A DNA stretch of 22,163 nt from the NCBI GenBank assembly GCA_945906835.1, contig CAMDRL010000006.1, positions 1 through 22,163 on the forward strand. The letters are read 5' to 3'. Below the pieces are notes generated by a model that made no database searches, had not been told where the DNA came from, and saw nothing but the letters and a program-made list of their open reading frames with translations. Origin of the DNA: Rickettsia typhi. GTDB lineage: Bacteria > Pseudomonadota > Alphaproteobacteria > Rickettsiales > UBA1997. The translations under genes and the position numbers were made by a program. Positions 8,266 through 15,515 of the stretch are shown here, piece after piece. Each line of letters opens with the position of its first letter. Position 1 is the first letter of the stretch.

Positions 8266-9560
8266 TAGTAAAATCATGGGGAAATTATCCACCTCATCAA
8301 CAAATTTCTCACATCACAAATTGGCGCGATAATTTAAGTAACGACTTTTTGGCAATTATAAAAAACCATCAAACCACTTTGCCATTTGGCAATGGTTGCA
8401 GCTACGGTGATAGCTGTATGGCAAGCTCGGGACATGTTTTGCAAACTCGCAATCTCAACCGTTTTATTGAAGTTGATTGGACTTGCGGAATTATCAAAGC
8501 CGAAGCCGGCGTCACTCTCGAAGAAGTTTTAAATTTAAGTATTGTGCAAGGTTGGTTTTTACCAGTGACACCTGGCACAAAATATGTCACTTTGGGTGGC
8601 GCCGTTGCCAACGATGTTCACGGAAAAAACCACCATATTCGCGGTACTTTTGGCTGCCATGTGCAAAGTTTTAGTTTGTTGCGCAGCAATCAAAAATTGC
8701 TCATTTGTTCACCGCAAGAAAATGCTAATTTATTTAACGCCACAATTGGCGGGCTTGGTCTTACGGGAATTATTGAATGGGTTGAAATTAAGCTTATGCC
8801 GATTGCTTCAAGCTTAATTGATTCAACCACAATTCGCTTTGATTCAATTGACGAATTTTTTGATCTTTCAAACGAGTTGGACGCCGCAAATGAATATAGC
8901 GTTGCTTGGATTGACTGCCTACAAGTTGGGCGTGGAGTTTTTTTTGTTGGCAATCACGCTAAAAAAGGCGAGCTAAAAGCTAGTCAAAAACCCAAAATCA
9001 CCATGCCAATCACACCGCCATTTTCTTTGATCAATGGGCTGTCGTTAAAATTTTTAAACTCAGCTTACTATAATTTACACAAAAAAAGCAGACAACGAAA
9101 AACTCTAAATTACGATCCATTTTTTTATCCGCTCGATGGCATTTTAAAATGGAACAGAGTTTATGGCAAGAATGGTTTTCAGCAATATCAATGCGTTGTT
9201 CCTGAGCAAAATTCTCGTGCGGCAATTAAAGAAATTTTAAACGAAATTTCGCGCGCTAAGGCGGGCTCTTTTTTGGCTGTGTTAAAGCGCTGCGGTGCAA
9301 TTAAATCTCCCGGACTATTATCTTTTCCACTTCAAGGCATTTCTCTGGCACTAGATTTTGCCCAGCGTGATGAGTTTAATAAAAAATTATTTGAACGCCT
9401 AGATAAAATTTTATGTCAAGCAAATGGACGTCTTTATCCAGCAAAAGACGCTCATATGAGCTCACAAGATTTTAAAAAATTTTATCCTAACTGGCAGTTG
9501 CTAGAAAGCTTGCGCGACCCCGCTTTATCTTCACATTTTTGGAATAGGACTTTGTTATGA
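8262..9560 (+). CDS. dprE1: FAD-linked oxidase, DprE1-like (decaprenylphosphoryl-ribose 2'-oxidase)
   Basis: DprE1 oxidises the 2'-hydroxyl of decaprenylphosphoryl-ribose to a keto intermediate, the first half of epimerisation to D-arabinose. The protein is 432 residues from ATG 8262, which overlaps the upstream stop (ATGA); the longer TTG frame is unlikely. The FAD-binding-4 domain contains PFGNGCSYGD (41-50), TPGTKYVTLGGAVANDVHGK (103-122) running into NHH, and GGLGLTGII (163-171). The C-terminal half carries LLSFPLQG and GRLYPAKD, with Lys395 matching the active-site Lys418 of mycobacterial DprE1. The residue matching Cys387, the covalent inhibitor target there, is Ala363. The next gene again starts within its stop codon, so the three are probably translationally coupled. 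Confidence 0.88.
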   Translation: MIVKSWGNYPPHQQISHITNWRDNLSNDFLAIIKNHQTTLPFGNGCSYGDSCMASSGHVLQTRNLNRFIEVDWTCGIIKAEAGVTLEEVLNLSIVQGWFLPVTPGTKYVTLGGAVANDVHGKNHHIRGTFGCHVQSFSLLRSNQKLLICSPQENANLFNATIGGLGLTGIIEWVEIKLMPIASSLIDSTTIRFDSIDEFFDLSNELDAANEYSVAWIDCLQVGRGVFFVGNHAKKGELKASQKPKITMPITPPFSLINGLSLKFLNSAYYNLHKKSRQRKTLNYDPFFYPLDGILKWNRVYGKNGFQQYQCVVPEQNSRAAIKEILNEISRAKAGSFLAVLKRCGAIKSPGLLSFPLQGISLALDFAQRDEFNKKLFERLDKILCQANGRLYPAKDAHMSSQDFKKFYPNWQLLESLRDPALSSHFWNRTLL

Positions 9561-11169
9561 AAAAAATATTTTTGATTAAGGTCAAATCAATTGAAGATTT
9601 TTTTGAAAAAAAAATCGTTTTTACTAGCGCAGCTTTTTTAATTGTAACTAGTCTTTTATTAATAAAGCTTGGCAATCTCTTAGTTGATCAAACGCTCTGG
9701 GGCGAAGATGGACCTATTTTTATTTCTCAATCTCGAGAGCTTGGCGCGCAATCTATATGGAAGGAGCATGCTGGATATTTGAACTTATACCCAAGACTTT
9801 CTTCTTACTTTGCTAGTTTTTTTGACATTGGTTTAACGCCTATAATTTTTTTGATTTTTTGCGGCTTATCTTATACAGCTTTAGTTTATGTTATAATAAA
9901 TAAAGGCACTTTTTTAAAGAAGAGTCGTTTAGAGTCTTTATTGCTAGCAATACTAATTATTTTTCAGCCTCACCGCGATGAGGTATTTTTTAATATAACA
10001 AATGCTCAGTGGTGGATTGGCTCAGCTCTATGTATTTTTGTTTTGGTTTATTTTAATGGTCAAGAAAAAAACAGCCTCTTTAAATCAACAATTATTTTTG
10101 TTGCCTCACTAACTGGACCTTTTTCATTATTTTTGCTTCCACTTTTAGCTTTTAATTTAGTTATTTTGAGAAACTGGCGCGACAGAAAGCTTGTTTATAT
10201 TCCGGTGCTTCTTGGCGCTTTTATACAACTAATTTTTGTTTTGAATTCTCAACGAATTTATAGCGGAGAATGGATTTTTGAAGATCAGTTACAGCATTTA
10301 CTAACTGGCATAAAAACCCTTATTTTTTTGGCAGCGATTTAAAATTATTAAGATTCTTTTCGATAATTTTATGGATAATGATTCTTTCACAATTGATCCG
10401 AGTGGGTATCAATTTTGTAAAGAAAAACAAAAATAATGCACAAAACATACAGGCCATCCTACTTCTTTTTGCGGCCGCATTTTATTATGCCTCACCAATT
10501 TTCCTGCTCATAGTTCCCGCCGAAATATTATCTCCACTTGGATCAGGCGCTCGTTATTTTTTTATAACATATTCGTTAATATTTTTTGCTGCTTGGTTGT
10601 TATTTTCAAATAACAAAGTTTTAAGGATAACTGTTTTGTCGATTATTTTGCTAATTGATTGCCTTAGCAACCCTTTCAAATGGGCTGAGGATAGAGTTAA
10701 TCACCAATTTCAATCTTATGTAGAATTTTCTAAATACAACAAAGATGTAGTGATAAAAAATAATCCTTATGCTATACCAGATGCTTTACATTGGAAAATT
10801 ATTTTACCAAATCGCGAGCTTAAGAAAATTTCAGGCGAAATGGGTTTTGATCTTTCTTGGAAGAAAGATGAGGTCTCAGCTAATTTAGGTCACAGAACTT
10901 TTTTTGTAGAATTATTTGAAAAATGTAACGATTCAAAACATATAGGAATTGAACTTAAAACCAACTCTACAAAAAGCGGGGTATTACAATTAGCTTGGGG
11001 CAATGAAGAGATTTTTTTGACAAAAAATTTTTTAGATGAACAATTTTTCTCTGGAGAGTCAAAAATATATTTTGCCCTTCCATCTTCCAAAGCCAAGCAT
11101 TTGTTACTAAAATCATCCAAAGTCGAAGATGATTTTGAAATAAAATCTACCAAGCTTTACTGCCTTTAG
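9557..11169 (+). pseudogene. Polytopic membrane protein, candidate GT-C glycosyltransferase, frameshifted
   Basis: Two adjacent frames (9557-10342 and the continuation to 11169) form one gene of about 537 residues. Just before the first stop, the other frame reads KNPYFFGSDLKLLRFFS and runs straight into the second part. One missing A in the A-run at about 10312-10316 explains the break. The N-terminal part has about seven hydrophobic segments, an acidic WGEDG (48-52) in the first external loop, HAGYLNLYPR (71-80) and NITNAQWW (146-153). The second part has more membrane segments and a roughly 130-residue soluble tail. An acidic first-loop motif and this topology suit a GT-C enzyme using a lipid-linked sugar, and its place between the DprE1-like and DprE2-like genes suggests an arabinofuranosyltransferase. 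I do not recognise a named family. The frameshift could be real or a sequencing error. Confidence 0.7.
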
Positions 11170-11328
11170 AGCCTGTTCAAGATCTTTTTTAACCTCATAT
11201 TTAGCCCTGTTTTTGCTTATTTTTTAACAAAATTACTCCAAGTATATCCAGATACTTGTCATAATTTTGCTAAAAAAGCGCTAAAAACATGTCAAAATCT
11301 GAGGTTAAAAAAGATCTTAAGCAGGTTC
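11169..11328. mobile_element. 160-bp palindromic MITE, IS5-like ends
   Basis: The 29-nt arms (11169-11197 and 11300-11328) match at 26 positions, starting GAGCCTGTTCAAGATC on the left. The pairing continues imperfectly inward to the centre AAGTATATCCAGATACTT, so the whole element is one long imperfect hairpin. It is flanked by TTA on both sides (11166-11168 and 11329-11331), consistent with a 3-bp target duplication of IS5-type elements. The insertion lies at the stop codon of the membrane-protein gene; deleting it with one TTA copy restores the same TAG. No coding capacity. The IS5 link rests on the look of the ends only. Confidence 0.72.
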
Positions 11329-11370
11329 TTAGAAACTTTATTTTTCCATTTTTAAAAACAGGATTTTGTC

Positions 11371-12111
11371 ATGAAAAAAATATTAATAATTGGTGCCACT
11401 TCAGCAATTGCGAATTCTTGCGCTAAAATTTGGGCCAAAGAAAAAGCTGAATTTTTTTTAGTGGCGCGTGATCAAAGTAAATTGCAGCAAGTAGCAGCAG
11501 ATCTTATGGCACGCCGTGCCACATCAGTCAAAACTCACGCACTTGATCTAAATAAATTCGACGCCCATCAAGAAATGATCAAGGCTAGCTTTAATGCGCT
11601 TGGCAAAATTGATGTTGTGTTAATTGCCCACGGAACTTTGCCAAATCAGAAAAAATGCGAAGTAAATGTTGAATTAGCGCTACAGGAATTTTCAAACAAC
11701 TGCCTAAGTGCAATTGCGATTTTGACCTTGCTTGCAAATAAAATGGAAAAACAAAATTGTGGTACAATCGCAGTAATTTCTTCAATTGCAGGCGATCGCG
11801 GCAGAAGTTCAAATTATCTTTACGGCAGTGCCAAAGCAGCCGTCACAGCCTTTTGTGAAGGATTAAGAGCGAGAATGTTTAAAGTTGGCGTCCATGTTTT
11901 AACCATCAAACCCGGTTTTGTAAATACACCAATGACCAAAGATTTAACCTTGCCACATCTACTGGTAGCATCACCCGAAAAAGTCGCACAAGACATCTGT
12001 AAAGCCATCGAAAAAAAATCAGATTCAATCTACACTCCATTTTTTTGGTGGGGAATTATGACAATCATCAAAGCCATTCCAACCGCAATTTTTAAGAAGC
12101 TAAAATTATGA
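11371..12111 (+). CDS. dprE2: SDR reductase, DprE2-like (decaprenylphosphoryl-2-keto-ribose reductase)
   Basis: DprE2 uses NAD(P)H to reduce the DprE1 keto product to decaprenylphosphoryl-D-arabinose. The 246-residue product is a classical short-chain dehydrogenase: cofactor loop GATSAIA (8-14), an AHG element (86-88) in place of NAG, catalytic Ser137/138, and YGSAK with Tyr151 and Lys155. It is closer to DprE2 than to generic SDRs at SSIAGDRGRSSNYLYGSAK and at the C-terminus, where IKAIPTAIFKKLKL parallels the HIPRSIFRKLPI ending of mycobacterial DprE2. The ATG has AGGA a suitable distance upstream. Without the upstream palindromic insertion it would sit about 40 nt behind the membrane-protein gene. 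Its stop overlaps the ATG of the following pseudogene. Confidence 0.88.
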   Translation: MKKILIIGATSAIANSCAKIWAKEKAEFFLVARDQSKLQQVAADLMARRATSVKTHALDLNKFDAHQEMIKASFNALGKIDVVLIAHGTLPNQKKCEVNVELALQEFSNNCLSAIAILTLLANKMEKQNCGTIAVISSIAGDRGRSSNYLYGSAKAAVTAFCEGLRARMFKVGVHVLTIKPGFVNTPMTKDLTLPHLLVASPEKVAQDICKAIEKKSDSIYTPFFWWGIMTIIKAIPTAIFKKLKL

Positions 12112-12455
12112 AAAATACTTACAACGAAAATTTATTTTCTTATGGAACTTTGCAATATTAAGAAGTTTAGCTTGCCCCTTTCAACCGCAAATTAAAAGGC
12201 TCTAGAGACATACTCCCGAAATACAATCTTTCCAAATTAAAAATTACCGATCTAGAAATTATCAAAAAAAGTGGCAAAGATATTCATCCAGTAATTTTAT
12301 TTACTGGAAATATTAAAGATAAAATTAAAGGCATGGTTTTTGAGGTTTCATCCGATGAATTAAAACAAGCTGATGAATATGAAAAAGCCAATTACAAAAG
12401 AATTTCAATAAAATTATCCTCTGGAATTGATGCTTGGGTTTATGTGAATAAATAA
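12108..12455 (+). pseudogene. Gamma-glutamylcyclotransferase-like (AIG2 family) gene with two in-frame stops
   Basis: One uninterrupted frame of 115 codons from ATG 12108 (overlapping the dprE2 stop) matches the AIG2/GGCT-like family: LFSYGTLQ near the start, then a KLKGSRDIL segment, SGKDIHPVILFTGN, a GMVFEVSSDEL segment, DEYEKANYKRI and GIDAWVYVNK at the end. There are no frameshifts. The only lesions are TAA at 12159 and TAG at 12168, each where relatives usually have Gln (YGTLQxQEVQLA), so each is one C-to-T change from CAA or CAG. This family cleaves gamma-glutamyl amines or peptides, but this copy can make only a 17-residue peptide under the standard code. Confidence 0.82.
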
Positions 12456-12464
12456 TTGAACCCG

Positions 12465-12544
12465 CATGGACCCCAACAAGTGCAGGTGACAGTGACGAGT
12501 ACAATACCTCCTATTGCCACCCCGCACTTGTTGCAGGGTCCATG
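12465..12544. repeat. Palindromic repeat, imperfect hairpin
   Basis: The left arm begins CATGGACCCCAACAAGTGC (12465-12483) and pairs with GCACTTGTTGCAGGGTCCATG-type sequence ending at 12544, with a 2-nt bulge; pairing extends inward through AGGTGAC/GCCACC. It is GC-rich relative to its surroundings and lies between the cyclotransferase pseudogene and lpd. It may act as a terminator for the cassette upstream. The class resembles dispersed palindromes of other intracellular alphaproteobacteria, judged by appearance only. Confidence 0.75.
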
Positions 12545-12649
12545 ATTCATAGAACATCCAAGCTGCTAAAGAGGATTATGGAATTTAAAAAATCCTCAGT
12601 TAAGCTAAACAAATCTTAAAAATTCCTATCAACTAAATAATCATTAAAA

Positions 12650-14068
12650 ATGACACAGCAAAATTTTGACCTAGTAGTAATTGGTGCCGGACCGGGTGGA
12701 TATGTTGCGGCAATTCGCGCAGCGCAACTTGGACTTAAAACAGCTTGCGTGGAAAAAAGGGGAACTCTTGGCGGAACTTGTTTGAATGTTGGGTGCATTC
12801 CCTCAAAAGCTTTACTTGAGATTTCTCATAAATTTCATGATGCAGATCATCAATTTGAAAAATTAGGAATTACAGTTTCTAAACCAAAAATTGATGTTAA
12901 AAAACTTTTGGCTAATAAAAATGAAATCGTTGCTGGATTGACTGGTGGGATTTCTGGCTTGTTTAAGAAAAACAAAGTTACATCAATTGAAGGTGCGGCA
13001 AAATTTTTAGATAAAAATACTATTGAAGTTACTAAAGTTGACGACCAAGAAAACATAACTAAAGAAAAAATTTCTGCGAAGAATTTTATTATCGCAACTG
13101 GTTCAGAAGTTACAAAATTACCGGGCGTTGAAATTGATGAAAAAGTTATCGTTTCTTCAACTGGCGCTTTGGATTTAGAAAAAGTTCCTGGAAAAATGAT
13201 TGTAATTGGCGCAGGCGTAATTGGGCTTGAGCTTGGTTCAGTTTGGGGTCGTTTTGGCGCGGAAATTGAAGTTATTGAATATCTTGACAAAATCACGCCA
13301 GCAATGGACGCAGAAGTTTCTCGCAACTTCCAAAGAATTCTTGAAAAACAAGGTTTCAAATTTCGTCTTTCAACCAAAGTTGTGTCTGTAAAAAAAGATA
13401 AAAATGGCGCAAAAGTTGAGATTGAATCTGTGGCTGATGGTAAAAAAGAAACTTTAACTGCTGATGTAGTTTTAGTGGCAATTGGTCGCCGTCCAAATAC
13501 TGAAAATTTAGGTTTAGAAAATACTGGAATTAAATTAAATGCTCGTGGATTCATTGAAAATAACCACTTGCGCACTTCAGTTGAAAATATTTTCGTAATT
13601 GGCGATGTAACAACTGGCGCCATGCTTGCTCACAAGGCTGAAGACGAAGGAGTTGCTGCCGCAGAAATTATTGCAGGGCAAGCTGGTCATGTAAATTATG
13701 ATGTTATTCCAAATGTAATTTATACTTATCCAGAAATTGCCTCTGTTGGTAAAACTGAAGAAGAATTAAAGGCGGCTGGAATTGCTTATAAAGCTGGGAA
13801 ATTCTCGATGATGGCAAACTCTAGAGCGCGCGCTACTGGTGATGATCAAGGTTTTGTAAAAATTCTTGCTTGCGCCAAAACTGATAGAATTTTAGGTGCG
13901 CATATTATTGGCAGAGAAGCTGGAAATACAATTCATGAAGTGGTTGTGGCAATGGAGTTTGGTGGATCTTCAGAAGACTTAGCAAGAACTTGTCATGCTC
14001 ATCCAACTTATAATGAAGCGGTTAAAGAAGCTGCTATGGCAGTTGAGAAGAGACAGATTCATAGTTAG
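12650..14068 (+). CDS. lpd: Dihydrolipoyl dehydrogenase (E3)
   Basis: E3 is the FAD-dependent component that reoxidises dihydrolipoamide in pyruvate, 2-oxoglutarate and related dehydrogenase complexes, passing electrons to NAD. The 472-residue product has the FAD dinucleotide motif GAGPGG (12-17), the redox-active disulfide GGTCLNVGC (Cys44, Cys49), an NAD-binding IGAGVIGLELG segment, the second FAD motif FVIGDVTTGAMLAHKAEDEG, and the dimer-interface catalytic pair in HAHPTYNEA (His451, Glu456). It is full length and begins at a plain ATG. It stands alone, with no E1 or E2 genes beside it. The DUF3800 gene follows 42 nt later. Confidence 0.97.
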   Translation: MTQQNFDLVVIGAGPGGYVAAIRAAQLGLKTACVEKRGTLGGTCLNVGCIPSKALLEISHKFHDADHQFEKLGITVSKPKIDVKKLLANKNEIVAGLTGGISGLFKKNKVTSIEGAAKFLDKNTIEVTKVDDQENITKEKISAKNFIIATGSEVTKLPGVEIDEKVIVSSTGALDLEKVPGKMIVIGAGVIGLELGSVWGRFGAEIEVIEYLDKITPAMDAEVSRNFQRILEKQGFKFRLSTKVVSVKKDKNGAKVEIESVADGKKETLTADVVLVAIGRRPNTENLGLENTGIKLNARGFIENNHLRTSVENIFVIGDVTTGAMLAHKAEDEGVAAAEIIAGQAGHVNYDVIPNVIYTYPEIASVGKTEEELKAAGIAYKAGKFSMMANSRARATGDDQGFVKILACAKTDRILGAHIIGREAGNTIHEVVVAMEFGGSSEDLARTCHAHPTYNEAVKEAAMAVEKRQIHS

Positions 14069-14110
14069 GGATATAGATTAAAAAAACCAAACTAGCAATC
14101 CAATAAAACT

Positions 14111-14760
14111 ATGTGGCATCTATATCTTGATGAAAGTGGCGATCTTGGATTCGATTTTGTAAATAAAAAACCATCAAAATTCTTTAACGTCACAATTCTT
14201 GCAGTTAGTAGTGAAGAAAGAAATAAAGCACTTATTAGCGCAACAAAAAAAGTTATTAGAAAAAAATTAAATCCAAAAAATAAAAATAAAATTCATGAAT
14301 TAAAAGGGTCTCAAACAACTCTAGAGATCAAAAAATATTTTTACAAACAAGTTAAAGAAATAAAATTTGGCATTTATTCAATAACCCTTAATAAAAAGCG
14401 ACTCTACAACGATCTAAGTAGGAATAAAGATAGGGTTTATAATTTTATCGCCAGACAAGTAATTTATCAAATTCCTTTCGAAAAATTTAATGATAATGCT
14501 ATTGATCTAATTGTAGATAGGTCTAAAGGAAAGCCAGAAATTTCTGATTTTAATTTTTATATCAAAGGACAGCTGGAAGCAAAAATAACACCAAAAATTC
14601 CGATCAATATTTTCGTCACCTTAAATCTCATGAAAACCATGGATTGCAGGCTTGTGATTTATTTTCTCATGGTATTTTTCTTAAGCATGAACGAGATAAA
14701 AACGAATGGAGAGAAATCTTTTGTAGCAATATTCTTTACGACAAAATTTATCTAGGGTAA
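14111..14760 (+). pseudogene. DUF3800 family protein, frameshifted near the C-terminus
   Basis: DUF3800 proteins are RNase H-fold-like proteins of unclear function, often found in mobile or defence neighbourhoods. The N-terminus MWHLYLDESGDLGFDF carries the diagnostic YLDESGD acidic motif (residues 5-11). From about codon 167 the original frame turns into unrelated sequence, while the adjacent frame gives FRHLKSHENHGLQACDLFSH and continues to ILYDKIYLG and a TAA at 14758, the expected DUF3800 C-terminus with H-x-x-S and LQ-x-x-D. Adding one T to the T-run at about 14610-14613 restores a product of about 216 residues. It follows lpd at 42 nt with no clear Shine-Dalgarno. Genuine loss and sequencing error cannot be separated here. 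Confidence 0.8.
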
Positions 14761-14770
14761 ATGAGAATGG

Positions 14771-14850
14771 AAGTGCCTTATAAGCTCTATAATAGCCTAA
14801 ACTCTTGCCAACCGATGGATGGGAACATTTAGAGCAACTTATAAGGACTT
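14771..14850. other. Imperfect hairpin downstream of the DUF3800 gene
   Basis: AAGTGCCTTATAAGCTCT (14771-14788) pairs with AGAGCAACTTATAAGGACTT (14831-14850) as stems of 4, 9 and 4 bp separated by small bulges, with a loop of about 42 nt. It has no T-run, no recognisable SRP, tmRNA or 6S features, and no ORF. The rest of the 14761-15009 gap shows nothing I can name. Confidence 0.3.
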
Positions 14851-15009
14851 ACCTTGATTTACAAGTTAGTTTTTGTTGCAAAATAAACAAGCCCTAATTT
14901 TGGTAGTCACAAATGCCAGCTTAAAGACAAATTATAGAACGCCCCACAACACTCACAACCCCAAAATAACAATGCTAAAAAATCTACATGATTTCTAATT
15001 TCAATAAAC

Positions 15010-15372
15010 TCAAGGCACCAAAACTTCCTTATAATCCTTCGGAATCTCAAACCCCATTCCTTCAAAAATTCCATTCTCATTCAAAATCTCAGCAATATTC
15101 AGCTTTATTATTTTAGCAACATCCATCAAATCCCATTCATCATAATAAACCTTCAAAGAGCAATCTTGAAATATAAATTTACCACCTTCAGAAAATGGGT
15201 CTTCAAGCTCAATTGTAACTCGCAAAACATGCGATACTTTTTCAAATTCTAAATCACCAAATTCCGCATTATTTTTTTCTGACAAACCAATAATTTGTAA
15301 AACATTTTCATGCACTTGAATTATGAATCCAATCTCTGTAAGCCTTTGCTCTAATTTTTGAATTTGATTCAT
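15010..15372 (-). CDS. Hypothetical protein, 120 residues
   Basis: I do not recognise this family. The product from ATG 15372 is 120 residues (MNQIQKLEQRL...), acidic, with no signal peptide or membrane segment. The pattern suggests a small alpha/beta protein: an amphipathic N-terminal helix, a beta strand GFIIQVHENVLQIIGL, further strands around HVLRVTIEL and SLKVYYDEW, then helices around DVAKIIKLNIAEILN. A TTG two codons upstream (15378) is an alternative start. Codon use and base composition match the neighbours. It lies downstream of alr on the same strand, separated by a palindromic repeat, so it probably has its own promoter. Confidence 0.65.
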   Translation of the reverse strand: MNQIQKLEQRLTEIGFIIQVHENVLQIIGLSEKNNAEFGDLEFEKVSHVLRVTIELEDPFSEGGKFIFQDCSLKVYYDEWDLMDVAKIIKLNIAEILNENGIFEGMGFEIPKDYKEVLVP

Positions 15373-15425
15373 TGACAATATTATAACTTGTTGGCTTGTT
15401 TTTATTTAAGATAAAATCTCAATTT

Positions 15426-15499
15426 TTGTCATTCCCACGAAGGCAGAAATCCAGTATTTACCTTGCTAAAATGGATTCCCGCCTTCGCGGGAATGACAA
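15426..15499. repeat. Palindromic repeat of the GTCATTCCCGCGAAGGCGGGAAT type
   Basis: The 28-nt arms (15426-15453 and 15472-15499) pair with three mismatches around an 18-nt spacer. The right arm reads as the complement of TTGTCATTCCCGCGAAGGCG, a palindrome class found in many unrelated bacterial genomes. The mismatches are all in the left arm, at positions where A replaces G. It lies between the 3' end of alr and the hypothetical gene, so it may terminate the hisI-alr transcript. Confidence 0.85.
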
Positions 15500-15515
15500 G
15501 AGGAAGGTCCCTAAT

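Noticed and set aside
12108..12455. Genome-wide reassignment of UAA/UAG to glutamine
   Set aside because: Other genes here end properly at TAA or TAG at the family-expected length (gatB and ffh at TAA, ratA at TAG), so the standard code applies to this genome.
12850..13623. A 257-codon open frame on the minus strand
   Set aside because: It lies wholly inside lpd, whose protein is fully conserved; the Ser/Thr/Pro-rich translation is typical of an antisense shadow.
14771..14850. The hairpin as a 4.5S, 6S or tmRNA gene
   Set aside because: It lacks the conserved SRP GGAAGGAAGCA loop region and any tmRNA tRNA-like end; only an unexplained imperfect hairpin remains.
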